Source: Paraburkholderia tropica (GTDB lineage Bacteria > Pseudomonadota > Gammaproteobacteria > Burkholderiales > Burkholderiaceae). Taken from it: a DNA stretch of 64,000 bases. Position numbers and translations under genes: made by a program. The notes under the pieces are model-generated. The model was not told the origin of the DNA and searched no databases. It worked only from the letters and a program-made list of their open reading frames with translations. Positions 1-8,667 of the stretch are shown piece by piece. The first letter of the stretch is position 1, and each line of letters opens with the position of its first letter. The DNA is taken from the NCBI RefSeq assembly GCF_900109265.1, contig NZ_FNZM01000002.1:248001-312000 (forward strand), read 5' to 3'.

Positions 1-1
1 G

Positions 2-220
2 CTCGAGCTCTACGCCGAAGCGTTCGACAACGCGGGCGCGCTCGACAAGCTCGAAGGCTTCGCGAGTTTCTTCGGTGCGGACTTCTACGGCCTGCCGCGC
101 AGCGCCGAAAAGGTCACGCTGCGCCGCGAAGAGTGGACGCTGCCCGCTGAAGTGCTGGCCGGCGACGTGCCCGTCGTGCCGCTGCGCGGCGGCGAGACGA
201 TCGGCTGGAAGCTGGTTTGA
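2..220 (+). CDS. pyrC: Dihydroorotase (class II), C-terminal fragment cut by the window edge
   Basis: Only the last 72 residues are present; the 5' part lies outside the window. The reading frame is open from base 2 to the TGA at 218-220. The segment carries the class II dihydroorotase C-terminal pattern: FGADFYGLPR, then a short beta region and a final GWKLV. The enzyme cyclises N-carbamoyl-aspartate to dihydroorotate in pyrimidine synthesis in the cytosol. The zinc-binding residues lie in the missing N-terminal part. The stop codon is 5 bases before the ATG of the DUF3025 gene, so the two are probably co-transcribed. The family is recognised from the C-terminus alone. Confidence 0.85.
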   Translation, partial: LELYAEAFDNAGALDKLEGFASFFGADFYGLPRSAEKVTLRREEWTLPAEVLAGDVPVVPLRGGETIGWKLV

Positions 221-225
221 GTTTG

Positions 226-1200
226 ATGTCCGGCGAGACGTCCGGCATGACGCAAGGCGCGGTGTCCGGCGCGGTGCCGCAGGCGCTCGATGCGCACGCA
301 TCGAGTGCGGCGCGCGCCGAGCCTGCGGCATCTGCGGCTTCGCTCAAGCGCCGCAGCCTGCCCGAAGGCAGTTTCGCGGACATCGACTGGGCGCGGCCGT
401 GGTTCGCCCAGCACGCGGCGCGCGGGCGGCGCTGGCAGCAGGCGGCGCTCGCGGGCTACGCGCGCTATCTGGAAGAGCTGAACGCCGATGCGCGCGCGGC
501 CGGTCATCGCACCGGGCGCGGCGAGGCGCTCGGCTTCATCGCTCAGGACGATCTGCCCGAGGGCGCGTCCTACGAAGGGCACATCGCCGCGACAGGCGGC
601 GTGCCCACGCGCCACAACCTCCACGACTTCTTCAACGCGCTGCACTGGTTCGCGTTTCCGCGCATCAAGGCGGCGCTCAACGCGCGTCAGGCGGCGGCGA
701 TCGATGTGCTGGGCGTGGGTCCGAGGCGCGGCGACGTGCGCGACGCGCTCACCTTGTTCGACGAAAACGCCGTGCTGTTCGCGTGCGCCGATCCGGCGCT
801 CACGCAGGCGCTGCGCGGCTTCGACTGGCGCACGCTGTTCGTGACGGCGCGCACGCACTGGGAATCGGCGATCGGCGAAACGCTGGACGGCGCGGCGCGC
901 TGCGAAGTGCGCGTGTTCGGCCACGCGCTGCTCGAAAAGCTCATCGCGCCCTATGCCGCGTGCACGGCGCATGCGTGGATCGTCGCGGTGCCGCAGGCCT
1001 ATTTCACGTGGCCGCGCGCCGAACGCAACGCGTATCTCGACGCCACTGTCAGCGCCGAACTCGCCGCGAGCGAGCAGTTGAGCGGACGCAGCTTCGCGCC
1101 GCTGCCGGTGCTCGGCATTCCCGGCTGGTGGACGCCCAACAAAAACGGCACATTCTACGACGACGCCACGGTGTTCCGTTCGGGCCGACGCGCGCGCTGA
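226..1200 (+). CDS. DUF3025 domain-containing protein
   Basis: 324-residue protein of unknown function. I recognise it as DUF3025 by the conserved block NLHDFFNALHWFAFPRIKAA (about residues 125-145) and the C-terminal GWWTPNKN segment near residue 302. There is no signal peptide or membrane segment, so it is probably cytosolic. An in-frame TTG at 217 overlaps the pyrC stop; the ATG at 226 is the more credible start. This places the gene directly after pyrC in a likely two-gene unit, as is common in Burkholderiaceae. The RNase P RNA gene follows about 85 bases after its stop. No catalytic residues can be assigned and I infer no function. Confidence 0.8.
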   Translation: MSGETSGMTQGAVSGAVPQALDAHASSAARAEPAASAASLKRRSLPEGSFADIDWARPWFAQHAARGRRWQQAALAGYARYLEELNADARAAGHRTGRGEALGFIAQDDLPEGASYEGHIAATGGVPTRHNLHDFFNALHWFAFPRIKAALNARQAAAIDVLGVGPRRGDVRDALTLFDENAVLFACADPALTQALRGFDWRTLFVTARTHWESAIGETLDGAARCEVRVFGHALLEKLIAPYAACTAHAWIVAVPQAYFTWPRAERNAYLDATVSAELAASEQLSGRSFAPLPVLGIPGWWTPNKNGTFYDDATVFRSGRRAR

Positions 1201-1285
1201 ATCGCGCCTGCCTGGTCGCTGCGTAGTCGGCGCATAGTTCAGGCGCGGCGGGCACAGTCCGCGTGACCGTGCTAAGATCGCGCCC

Positions 1286-1698
<413 letters not shown>

Positions 1699-1711
1699 CC
1701 TCATATCGACA

Positions 1712-1752
1712 AAAAGCCGGCGCGGTTCATTGAGAACCGCGCCGGCTTTTTT
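1712..1752. terminator. Bidirectional intrinsic terminator between rnpB and osmC
   Basis: A long GC-rich stem (AAAGCCGGCGCGGTTC paired with GAACCGCGCCGGCTTT) around a four-base loop ends in T-runs on both strands. It can end rnpB on the plus strand and osmC on the minus strand. Confidence 0.9.
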
Positions 1753-1789
1753 CATTTGCTGCGGCCGGAATCGCCGGTGTGCGCGTGTC

Positions 1790-2212
1790 TTACGCTGCGA
1801 CGATCTCGAACGAGTGCGTGATCTCGGCGGTTTTGCCGATCATGATCGACGCCGAGCAGTACTTGTCGTGCGACAGATTGATCGCGCGTTCCACGGTCGC
1901 CGGGTTCAGGTTCTTGCCCGTCACGGTGAAGTGGAAGTGGATCTTCGTGAACACCTTGGGGTCTTCGCTCGCGCGGTCGGCCTTGAGCGTCACACTGCAG
2001 CCGCTCACTTCCTGACGGCTCTTCTTCAGGATCAGCACCACGTCGTAGGCCGTGCAGCCGCCCGTGCCGAGCAGCACCATTTCCATCGGACGCGGCGCGA
2101 GGTTGTGGCCGCCGCCTTCCGGTGCGCCATCCATGTTGACGAGGTGACCGCTGCCCGTTTCGGCGGCGAAGGCCATGCCGTCCTGACCCATCCAGCTAAC
2201 TTTGCATTCCAT
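1790..2212 (-). CDS. OsmC-family peroxiredoxin-like protein (YhfA type)
   Basis: 140-residue OsmC/Ohr-fold protein. The two redox cysteines typical of the family are at C53 (in GTGGCTAYD) and C119 (in DKYCSAS). OsmC and Ohr enzymes reduce organic hydroperoxides through this pair; the YhfA-like branch, which this resembles in length and in its EMVLLGTGGCTAYDV block, has a less certain substrate. No signal peptide. The gene is transcribed toward rnpB and shares its terminator. Upstream, a TACAAT -10-like element lies within GGCTACAATGCC, and a perfect ATGTCC/GGACAT inverted repeat at 2273-2288 lies where the -35 would be, suggesting regulated transcription. Confidence 0.88.
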   Translation of the reverse strand: MECKVSWMGQDGMAFAAETGSGHLVNMDGAPEGGGHNLAPRPMEMVLLGTGGCTAYDVVLILKKSRQEVSGCSVTLKADRASEDPKVFTKIHFHFTVTGKNLNPATVERAINLSHDKYCSASIMIGKTAEITHSFEIVAA

Positions 2213-2272
2213 GCGCTTGCCTCAGCTCAATATTCTCGATTCAGCCGGCATTGTAGCCCGCGTCTTACAGGT

Positions 2273-2288
2273 ATGTCCGGGGGGACAT
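2273..2288. promoter_or_regulatory. Inverted repeat at the osmC promoter, candidate operator
   Basis: ATGTCC-GGGG-GGACAT is a perfect 6-bp inverted repeat around four G residues. It lies about 60 bases upstream of the osmC start and covers the -35 position for the minus-strand TACAAT. It could bind a regulator of osmC, but matches no operator I can name. Confidence 0.4.
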
Positions 2289-2505
2289 GGCGCGTGCGGC
2301 TTATGCCCGTCGCTTGCATGTTGCGGCGCCACATCCCACGATCAAGAGGGATTTCCCTGACGCAATTAGGGAGATCGCTCTAGTTGTCCTGCACGTGCGC
2401 GCTGACGCAATTTCTTAGTTCATTGATTGTTATGGGAAAAATCGCAAGCGCCGCGCGAAATCGAAATTTCACATTATGGTTTCGTCTTTCACAATATAAA
2501 TTTCC

Positions 2506-2534
2506 TTGCGTCGCACAAGGCCGATCCGTATAAT
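2506..2534 (+). promoter_or_regulatory. Sigma-70 promoter of the candidate small RNA
   Basis: TTGCGT at 2506-2511, exactly 17 bases, then a perfect TATAAT at 2529-2534. The predicted start is near 2541. Nothing downstream before the 2605-2636 terminator has good coding features, so the promoter appears to serve a short non-coding transcript. Confidence 0.7.
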
Positions 2535-2540
2535 TCGTCT

Positions 2541-2636
2541 CATTGGTTGTCGTGCTTCACGACACCTCAGCATGTCTCCTCCACCCTCCTCCAAAAGGTG
2601 GATTAAGCCCGAGCCAACACGCTTGGGCTTTTTTTC
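2541..2636 (+). ncRNA. Candidate ~95-nt small RNA with an anti-Shine-Dalgarno loop
   Basis: Bounded by a sigma-70 promoter (2506-2534) and an intrinsic terminator. Three hairpins are visible. The first is TGTCGTG-CTT-CACGACA at 2548-2564. The second is TCCACC (2580-2585) paired with GGTGGA (2597-2602), holding an 11-base loop CTCCTCCAAAA. The third is the terminator AAGCCCGAGC-CAACAC-GCTTGGGCTT followed by seven T. The second loop exposes CUCCUCC, complementary to AGGAGG-type ribosome-binding sites, as in known sRNAs that repress translation through such loops. It is not the rplM leader, because rplM has its own promoter downstream at 2701-2730. Expression is inferred, not shown. Confidence 0.65.
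2605..2636 (+). terminator. Intrinsic terminator of the candidate small RNA
   Basis: A 10-bp stem (AAGCCCGAGC with GCTTGGGCTT, one G-T pair) around CAACAC, then TTTTTTT and TTCG. Confidence 0.85.
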
Positions 2637-2700
2637 GTCCGCGTTTTTGTGCCCGATCCTGTGCGCCTGGCGCCTCGCCAGCAGAAAGTCCGCACAAATT

Positions 2701-2730
2701 TTGACCGCTGCTCAAATTTCCCTTTATAAT
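2701..2730 (+). promoter_or_regulatory. Promoter and long leader of the rplM-rpsI operon
   Basis: TTGACC at 2701-2706, an 18-base spacer and TATAAT at 2725-2730. Transcription would start near 2737, leaving a leader of about 145 bases before the rplM ATG. The leader contains self-complementary stretches (GCGCCGGCGC; GTGCC with a distal GGCAC) that could form alternative hairpins, so autogenous control by a ribosomal protein is possible but unproven. Confidence 0.75.
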
Positions 2731-2881
2731 CCAAGGTTTCCCGCATTCATGCCCGCGGGAGAAACGGGTAACCCGATGAAAACAAAGGGAAGCCCGACCA
2801 GGGAGAGCCTGCGCCGGCGCCAACGAGTGCCACTACACAAGCAGGACCGAATCAGGGCACAAGTTATTTTTTGGATCGATC

Positions 2882-3310
2882 ATGAAGACTTTTTCCGCCA
2901 AGGCACATGAAGTGCAGCGCGAATGGTACGTGATTGACGCGACGGATAAGGTTCTCGGCCGTGTCGCCAGCGAAGTGGCGCGCCGTCTTCGCGGCAAACA
3001 CAAGCCTGAGTTCACCCCGCACGTCGACACTGGCGATTTCATCGTCATCATCAACGCCGGCAAGCTGAAGGTCACGGGCAACAAGACCACGGACAAGAAG
3101 TACTACCGTCACTCGGGTTACCCGGGCGGTATCTACGAAACGACGTTTGGCAAGATGCAAGAACGCTTCCCGGGCCGCGCGCTCGAGAAGGCAGTTAAGG
3201 GCATGCTGCCGAAGGGCCCCCTGGGCTACGCGATGATCAAGAAGCTCAAGGTCTACGCAGACGCAACGCATCCGCACTCGGCACAACAGCCGAAGGCGCT
3301 CGAGATCTAA
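2882..3310 (+). CDS. rplM: 50S ribosomal protein L13
   Basis: 142 residues, the normal length for bacterial L13, which binds 23S rRNA and is an early assembly protein of the large subunit. The start [20 protein letters not shown] and the block [15 protein letters not shown] (about residues 79-93) are diagnostic. It is first in a two-gene operon with rpsI (12 bases apart), as in nearly all bacteria. The operon is transcribed from a strong promoter at 2701-2730 through a long leader. Confidence 0.98.
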   Translation: MKTFSAKAHEVQREWYVIDATDKVLGRVASEVARRLRGKHKPEFTPHVDTGDFIVIINAGKLKVTGNKTTDKKYYRHSGYPGGIYETTFGKMQERFPGRALEKAVKGMLPKGPLGYAMIKKLKVYADATHPHSAQQPKALEI

Positions 3311-3321
3311 GGGGAGCCCAC

Positions 3322-3714
3322 ATGATCGGTAACTGGAATTACGGTACGGGCCGCCGCAAGAGCGCAGTCGCTCGTGTCTTCATCAAGTCGGGCAAGGGCG
3401 ACATCATCGTCAACGGTAAGCCCATCGCCGACTACTTCTCGCGCGAAACGTCGCTGATGATCGTGCGTCAACCGCTGGAACTCACGAACCACGGCGCGAC
3501 GTTCGACATCAAGGTGAACGTGAACGGCGGCGGCGAAACCGGCCAGGCCGGCGCAGTTCGCCACGGCATCACGCGCGCGCTGATGGACTACGACGCAACG
3601 CTCAAGCCGGCACTGTCGCAAGCTGGCTTCGTGACGCGTGACGCACGTGAAGTGGAACGTAAGAAGGTCGGTTTCCACAAGGCACGTCGCCGCAAGCAGT
3701 TCTCGAAGCGTTAA
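3322..3714 (+). CDS. rpsI: 30S ribosomal protein S9
   Basis: 130 residues, typical length. The start [19 protein letters not shown] and the basic C-terminus ending RRRKQFSKR are hallmarks; the S9 tail reaches the P-site tRNA in the small-subunit head. A good ribosome-binding site (AAGGGGAG) lies before the ATG. It is the second gene of the rplM operon and is followed by terminator hairpins. Confidence 0.98.
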   Translation: MIGNWNYGTGRRKSAVARVFIKSGKGDIIVNGKPIADYFSRETSLMIVRQPLELTNHGATFDIKVNVNGGGETGQAGAVRHGITRALMDYDATLKPALSQAGFVTRDAREVERKKVGFHKARRRKQFSKR

Positions 3715-3726
3715 TCGCGCTTTGGC

Positions 3727-3796
3727 GTGCGCTCCTCGCGGAGGCGCACGTTACTGCAAAAACCGCCTCGCGCAGGAATGCGCCGGGCGGTTTTTT
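3727..3796 (+). terminator. Terminator of the rplM-rpsI operon
   Basis: Two successive hairpins. The first is GTGCGC...GCGCAC at about 3727-3750. The second is an AAAAACCGCC stem (about 3758-3767) paired with GGCGGTTTTTT (3786-3796), with an inner GCGCA/TGCGC helix. The second has the T-run of an intrinsic terminator. Confidence 0.88.
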
Positions 3797-3927
3797 CGTT
3801 TACGGGGCACGCCCCTATTCGAGATATGAGTCAAGAATGTGGCGAGAAACCCTTGATTTCCTGGGCTTAAGCACGAACTCAGGAACAGCCCTACAATAGC
3901 GGCTAGAAGCTTTTTTGGAGAGTTCGA

Positions 3928-4293
3928 ATGAACGCTGTCACCGAGACCCCCGTGACTGAAATGCCCGGTCCCTTCGTTTTTACCGACGCAGCGGCTGACA
4001 AGGTCAAGCAACTGATCGACGAGGAAGGCAACCCGGAGCTGAAGCTGCGCGTGTTCGTGCAAGGCGGCGGCTGCTCGGGCTTCCAGTACGGATTCACGTT
4101 CGACGAGACCGTCAACGAAGACGACACCGTGATGAACAAGAACGGCGTCCAGTTGCTGATCGACTCGATGAGCTATCAGTACCTCGTCGGCGCCGAGATC
4201 GACTACAAGGACGATCTGAACGGCGCGCAATTCGTCATCAAGAACCCGAACGCCTCGACCACCTGTGGTTGCGGCTCGTCGTTCTCGGTCTGA
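3928..4293 (+). CDS. erpA: Iron-sulfur cluster insertion protein ErpA
   Basis: 121-residue A-type Fe-S carrier that delivers clusters to apo-proteins, including enzymes of isoprenoid synthesis and respiration. The three cluster-binding cysteines are visible: C49 in QGGGCSGF, and C113 and C115 in the terminal TTCGCGSSF motif. The ribosome-binding site is TTGGAGAG before the ATG. It is a single gene with its own terminator; upstream the string CCTACAATAGCGGC contains the probable -10. A-type carriers are hard to tell apart (IscA, ErpA, SufA); the isolated position next to rpsI and the length favour ErpA. Confidence 0.92.
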   Translation: MNAVTETPVTEMPGPFVFTDAAADKVKQLIDEEGNPELKLRVFVQGGGCSGFQYGFTFDETVNEDDTVMNKNGVQLLIDSMSYQYLVGAEIDYKDDLNGAQFVIKNPNASTTCGCGSSFSV

Positions 4294-4311
4294 ACGAAGC
4301 GCAGCAGTCGT

Positions 4312-4340
4312 AAAAAAACGGGGCGTCATGCCCCGTTTTC
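4312..4340. terminator. Bidirectional terminator between erpA and anmK
   Basis: AAAACGGGGC-GTCAT-GCCCCGTTTT, a perfect 10-bp stem with A- and T-runs. It serves the convergent erpA (plus) and anmK (minus). Confidence 0.9.
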
Positions 4341-4372
4341 TCGTTTACATCGCCGATCTCGCGCCGCGGTCT

Positions 4373-5527
4373 TCAGCGTGGATAAATCGCCCCCAGCACG
4401 CGCTCGCCCGCCGCGCCCGTGACCGCCGGCAGATTGCCCGGCTCGCGCGCCGCGCAGCGCATCGCCAGCCACGCGAACGCGAGCGGCTCCACCTGCTGCG
4501 GCGGCACGCCGAGCGCTTCGGTCGTCATGACCGGCACGCCGGCCACGCCGCCCGTCTCCAGCGCCTTCTGCAGCGCGTCCATCAGCACCGGATTGCGCGC
4601 CCCGCCGCCGCACACGTACACGGCGCGGCAATCGCCCGCATGACGCTCGATCTCGCGCGCGACGCTCACGGCCGTCAGCGCGACGAGCGTCGCCTGCACG
4701 TCGGCGGGCGCGAGCGTGCCGAAATCCTTCAGCTTGGCGTCGAGCCACTGCGCATTGAACAGATCGCGTCCGGTGCTCTTGGGCGGCTGCTGCTCAAAAA
4801 ACGCCTCGTCGAGCAGGGCGTTCAGCAATGGCTGCTGCAAGGTGCCGCTGGCGGCGAACTGGCCGTTCTCGTCGTAAGGCTTGCCCAGATGGCGCTCCGA
4901 CCAGAGGTCGAGCAGCGCATTGGCCGGGCCGCAGTCGAAGCCGCGCACCGAGCCCGTGGCGTCCAGAATCGTGATGTTGCTGATGCCGCCCAGATTGCAG
5001 ACGACGCGCGTTTCTTCCTGCGAGCCGAACAGCGTCGCGTGGAATGCGGGCACGAGCGGCGCGCCCTGGCCGCCCGAGGCGACGTCGCGGCTGCGGAAGT
5101 CCGCGATCACGTCGATATGCGCGAGTTCGGCGAGCAGCGCCGGATTCTGGATCTGCACCGTGAAGCCTTTTTCGGGCCGATGCCGGATGGTCTGGCCGTG
5201 CGCGCCGATCGCACGCACCTCGCCGGCGTTCACGTTGCCCGCGCGCAGCAGTTCGTGGCAGCAGACCGCGTAACGGGCCGCGAGCGCGTTGCCCGCAAGC
5301 GCGGCGCGCTCGATCTCGTTTTCGCCCGGCTGCTGCAGCGAAAAGAGCGCCTCGCGCAGCCCCTGCGCGAAACCGACGAATGCCTCGGCCAGCACGACCG
5401 GCCGCTGGCCCTGCTCGAAGCGCACGGCGATGCCGTCCACGCCGTCCATGCTGGTGCCCGACATCAGGCCGAAATACACGCCGTCGGCGGGATGTGCGCT
5501 GTCTTTTCGTGCTTCGCGTGGCGCCAC
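4373..5527 (-). CDS. anmK: Anhydro-N-acetylmuramic acid kinase
   Basis: 384 residues. It phosphorylates and hydrolyses 1,6-anhydro-MurNAc to MurNAc-6-phosphate in cell-wall recycling. The N-terminal [12 protein letters not shown] motif (about residues 19-30) is the ASKHA-fold phosphate-binding loop diagnostic for Anm[11 protein letters not shown] (about 109-118) and [10 protein letters not shown] (about 172-181) also match. The start is GTG at 5527, with GAGGAG before it. It is convergent with erpA and divergent from tyrS. No murQ homologue is visible in the window, so the next recycling step must be encoded elsewhere. Confidence 0.95.
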   Translation of the reverse strand: MAPREARKDSAHPADGVYFGLMSGTSMDGVDGIAVRFEQGQRPVVLAEAFVGFAQGLREALFSLQQPGENEIERAALAGNALAARYAVCCHELLRAGNVNAGEVRAIGAHGQTIRHRPEKGFTVQIQNPALLAELAHIDVIADFRSRDVASGGQGAPLVPAFHATLFGSQEETRVVCNLGGISNITILDATGSVRGFDCGPANALLDLWSERHLGKPYDENGQFAASGTLQQPLLNALLDEAFFEQQPPKSTGRDLFNAQWLDAKLKDFGTLAPADVQATLVALTAVSVAREIERHAGDCRAVYVCGGGARNPVLMDALQKALETGGVAGVPVMTTEALGVPPQQVEPLAFAWLAMRCAAREPGNLPAVTGAAGERVLGAIYPR

Positions 5528-5584
5528 GTTCTGCTCCTCTCGGAAAGGCTAAGAAGGGAATCTGACGATGATTATCGGGGCAAT

Positions 5585-5623
5585 AGCCGTTCGGCGTAAG
5601 CCGTTCGGCGTAAGCCGTTCGGA
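5585..5623. repeat. 14-bp tandem repeat, 2.8 copies, between anmK and tyrS
   Basis: AGCCGTTCGGCGTA is repeated perfectly at 5585-5598 and 5599-5612, with a partial third copy at 5613-5623. Each unit contains the small palindrome CCGTTCGG. It lies about 60 bases upstream of the anmK start in the divergent spacer. Confidence 0.85.
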
Positions 5624-5797
5624 CGAATGGAGCGGATCGGCGGATTGTGCGACCCTGTGTGCTGGTTCCCGGACGCGTCCGCGAGCGCGATTCGCCGTGA
5701 AAAACGGCGCATGCCGCCGCAATCCTCGGCCCTGTCAGTCGAATCACGTAAAATCCCGGGTTAGTCCCAGACCTAACGCACTCCAATCGATCGAAGC

Positions 5798-7063
5798 ATG
5801 AGCACCGATTCCGCATCTTCCAATGGCGCCCACAGCGGCGCCAAACCCGCCTTTCCGGTCACCGACGAAGTTCGTCACGCGCTCGCCGTCACGAAGCGCG
5901 GTGTCGACGAACTGCTGATCGAAGAAGAATTCGAGCAGAAGCTCGCGAAAAGCGCGGCCACCGGCAAGCCGCTGCGCATCAAGCTCGGCCTCGATCCGAC
6001 CGCGCCCGACATCCACATCGGCCACACGGTCGTGCTCAACAAGATGCGCCAGTTGCAGGATCTCGGCCATACCGTGATCTTCCTGATCGGCGACTTCACC
6101 TCGCTGATCGGCGACCCGTCGGGCCGCAACGCCACGCGTCCGCCGCTCACGCGCGAGCAGATCGAGTCGAACGCCAAGACGTATTTCGAGCAGGCCGCGC
6201 TCGTGCTCGACCGCGAAAAGACCGAAATCCGCTACAACAGCGAATGGTCGATGCCGCTCGGCGCCGACGGCATGATCAAGCTCGCGTCGCGCTACACGGT
6301 CGCGCGCATTCTGGAGCGCGAGGACTTCACCAAGCGCTTCCAGAGCGGCGTGCCTATCTCGATCCACGAGTTCCTTTACCCGCTGATGCAGGGTTACGAC
6401 TCGGTCGCGCTCAACGCCGACCTCGAACTCGGCGGCACGGACCAGAAGTTCAACCTGCTGGTCGGCCGCGAACTGCAAAAGCAGTACGGCCAGGAACAGC
6501 AGTGCATCTTGACCATGCCGCTGCTCGAAGGTCTCGACGGCGTCGAAAAGATGTCGAAGTCGAAGCACAACTACGTCGGTATCAGCGAAAAGCCGAACGA
6601 CATGTTCGGCAAGCTGATGTCGATTTCCGACACGCTGATGTGGCGTTACTTCACGCTGCTCTCGTTCCGTCCGATGGACGAGATCGAAGGCTACAAGCGT
6701 GAAATCGAAGCGGGCCGCAATCCGCGCGATTTCAAGGTGCTGCTCGCGCAGGAAATCGTCGCGCGCTTCCACTCGCAAGGCGACGCCGAGCGCGCGCTCG
6801 AAGACTTCAACCACCGCGCGAAGGGCGGCGTGCCGGACGATATTCCGTCGGTCACGCTCGCGGGCGCGCCGCTGGCGATCGGCCAGTTGCTCAAGCAGGC
6901 GGGCCTCGTGCCGTCGACCAGCGAAGCGCTGCGCAACATCGAGCAGGGCGGCGTGAAGATCGACGGCGCCACCGTGTCCGACAAGGGCCTGAAGGTCGAA
7001 GCGGGCGAGTTCGTCGTGCAGGTCGGCAAGCGCCGCTTCGCGCGCGTGACGCTGACCGCGTGA
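5798..7063 (+). CDS. tyrS: Tyrosyl-tRNA synthetase
   Basis: 421 residues; charges tRNA-Tyr with tyrosine. Class I signatures are HIGH at residues 73-76 and KMSKS at 251-255. The KMSKS form is that of the TyrZ-like bacterial subgroup rather than the KFGKT form of E. coli TyrRS. The C-terminal 70 residues form the S4 RNA-binding domain. An N-terminal leader of about 20 polar residues precedes the conserved region; the start is the ATG at 5798. It is followed by dtd after 49 bases, a sensible pairing since Dtd removes D-tyrosine wrongly loaded by this enzyme. Confidence 0.96.
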   Translation: MSTDSASSNGAHSGAKPAFPVTDEVRHALAVTKRGVDELLIEEEFEQKLAKSAATGKPLRIKLGLDPTAPDIHIGHTVVLNKMRQLQDLGHTVIFLIGDFTSLIGDPSGRNATRPPLTREQIESNAKTYFEQAALVLDREKTEIRYNSEWSMPLGADGMIKLASRYTVARILEREDFTKRFQSGVPISIHEFLYPLMQGYDSVALNADLELGGTDQKFNLLVGRELQKQYGQEQQCILTMPLLEGLDGVEKMSKSKHNYVGISEKPNDMFGKLMSISDTLMWRYFTLLSFRPMDEIEGYKREIEAGRNPRDFKVLLAQEIVARFHSQGDAERALEDFNHRAKGGVPDDIPSVTLAGAPLAIGQLLKQAGLVPSTSEALRNIEQGGVKIDGATVSDKGLKVEAGEFVVQVGKRRFARVTLTA

Positions 7064-7112
7064 TGGCGCGTTCAGGCTTGAACGGCGCGCGCGCGTCGAA
7101 GGCGCGCGCTCG

Positions 7113-7595
7113 ATGATCGCGCTGATTCAACGCGTGCGCCGCGCGCAGGTGGACGTCGAAGGACGCGTGACCGGTGCGATCGGCCAGGGGCTGCTCGCGC
7201 TCGTCTGCGCGGAGCGCGGCGACACCGAGGCGAACGCCGACAAACTGCTCGCGAAGCTGCTGGGCTACCGCGTGTTCAGCGACGCGGCGGGCAAGATGAA
7301 TCTGCCGGTGCAGAACATCGACGGCAACGGGGCGGCGGGCGGACTGCTGCTGGTGTCGCAGTTCACACTCGCCGCCGACACGAACAGCGGCCTGCGCCCG
7401 AGCTTCACGCCGGCCGCGCCGCCCGACGAGGGCCGCCGTCTGTTCGACTATTTCGTCGCTGCGGCGCGCGCGAAGCATCCCGTCGTGGAAACCGGCGAAT
7501 TCGGCGCCGACATGCAGGTGTCGCTCGTCAACGACGGTCCCGTGACGTTCTGGCTTCAGGTGCGCAACGACGCATCCGCTGGCGCACGCAACTAA
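7113..7595 (+). CDS. dtd: D-aminoacyl-tRNA deacylase
   Basis: 160 residues. It hydrolyses D-aminoacyl-tRNA (for example D-Tyr-tRNA) to recycle the tRNA. Family motifs are the SQFTL block (about residues 88-92), with its active-site threonine, and the cross-subunit [10 protein letters not shown] block (about 143-152). Normal length is about 145-150 residues; the extra residues form a short polar C-terminus. It sits just downstream of tyrS and 35 bases before a histidine phosphatase gene, probably one transcription unit. Confidence 0.96.
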   Translation: MIALIQRVRRAQVDVEGRVTGAIGQGLLALVCAERGDTEANADKLLAKLLGYRVFSDAAGKMNLPVQNIDGNGAAGGLLLVSQFTLAADTNSGLRPSFTPAAPPDEGRRLFDYFVAAARAKHPVVETGEFGADMQVSLVNDGPVTFWLQVRNDASAGARN

Positions 7596-7630
7596 CCGCG
7601 GTTACCGTTCCGCTCTTTCATCGCCGACTC

Positions 7631-8302
7631 ATGACCACGCAGATTCTTTTCATCCGTCACGGTGAAACCGCCTGGAACCGCATCAAGCGCATCCAGGGCC
7701 ATATCGACATTCCGCTCGCCGAGAGCGGCGTCGAGCAGGCGCAGCGGCTCGCCGCGAAGATCGCGCAGGCCGCGCATGCGGGGACGCGACTCGATGCGGT
7801 ATGGTCCAGCGACCTGATGCGCGCGCAACAAACGGCGCAGCCGATTGCCGACGCGCTCGGCTTGCCGCTGCAACTGACCGAAGGCGTGCGCGAGCGCAAC
7901 TACGGCGCGTTCCAGGGCCACGACAGCAACGAGATCGCCGAGCGTTTTCCCGATGAATACGCGCACTGGCAAACGCGCGATCCCGGTTTCGAGCCGCCCG
8001 AGGGCGAGTCGCAGCGCACGTTTTATCACCGCGTTCTGCACGCGCTGGAACCGATCCTCGCAAAGCATTCGGGAGGCCGCATCGCGGTCGTCGCGCATGG
8101 CGGCGTGCTCGATTGCATCTACCGTTTCGCCAACGGCGTCGAGCTGGCCGCGCCGCGCGCGTGGCCGTTGCTGAACACGAGCGTCAATGTCGTCGATTTC
8201 ACGCGCGACGGCAGTGTGACGCAGGCGAGCGTCGTCAACTGGGGCGATGTCTCGCATCTGCCCACGGCCAGCGACGACGACGGCCTCAAGCGCGCGACCT
8301 GA
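7631..8302 (+). CDS. Histidine phosphatase family protein (phosphoglycerate mutase-like)
   Basis: 223-residue member of the histidine phosphatase superfamily. The catalytic RHGETAWN motif (about residues 9-16) carries the phospho-accepting His; the second His is in VVAHGGVLDC (about 157-166). These enzymes dephosphorylate small phospho-metabolites or act as cofactor-dependent phosphoglycerate mutases (GpmB). The substrate cannot be set from sequence; position after tyrS-dtd does not help. A cytosolic broad-specificity phosphatase is more likely than a glycolytic mutase. Confidence 0.88.
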   Translation: MTTQILFIRHGETAWNRIKRIQGHIDIPLAESGVEQAQRLAAKIAQAAHAGTRLDAVWSSDLMRAQQTAQPIADALGLPLQLTEGVRERNYGAFQGHDSNEIAERFPDEYAHWQTRDPGFEPPEGESQRTFYHRVLHALEPILAKHSGGRIAVVAHGGVLDCIYRFANGVELAAPRAWPLLNTSVNVVDFTRDGSVTQASVVNWGDVSHLPTASDDDGLKRAT

Positions 8303-8667
8303 GCGCGTTTGTGCGTCACTTGAGCGCTGGATAAGCGTCATCTGAGCGCCAACTGAGCGCATCCCCACGTCTCGGGCCATCCGGCCCGGGCATCCCCCTC
8401 CGCATCGCTGTCAAGCGGCTTACCCGCCTCTTACGACGCCTTTCCAAAGGCCAACCGCGATGCGGAGGCGCCTGATACCATTCATCCGACCTTTGTGCTT
8501 TGCCGCATCGGTGGGGCCTCGCCGCGATTTCCCGTGTTCCGGGCGATGGCCGCGGGCGCCGGCCGCGCTTTGAAGAGGCGTGCGCGCGCACCACGGGCAG
8601 GCGGTGCCGACGAAGCCAGGGTTGCATACGAAAGGCAGTTTCCAGAACAAATCGCAGGAGATTTTCA
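8303..8667. other. 365-base spacer upstream of the binding-protein gene
   Basis: It begins with several degenerate copies of CTGAGCGC (8300-8360) just after the phosphatase stop. I see no clear promoter, terminator or RNA; small frames here lack ribosome-binding sites. AGGAG at 8656-8660 is the ribosome-binding site of the next gene. Confidence 0.55.

Larger units (their letters stand above)
2213..2881. other. 669-base intergenic region between osmC and rplM
   Basis: It holds the osmC promoter and inverted repeat (2273-2288), an AT-rich tract (about 2400-2505), the candidate small RNA (2541-2636), a short CTGGCG-CCT-CGCCAG hairpin near 2667-2681, and the rplM promoter with a leader of about 145 bases. 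A 134-codon open frame across the small RNA has no ribosome-binding site or family resemblance and is treated as spurious. Confidence 0.75.

Noticed and set aside
2506..2910. 134-codon frame over the small RNA region
   Set aside because: No ribosome-binding site, includes a promoter and terminator, and overlaps the rplM start.
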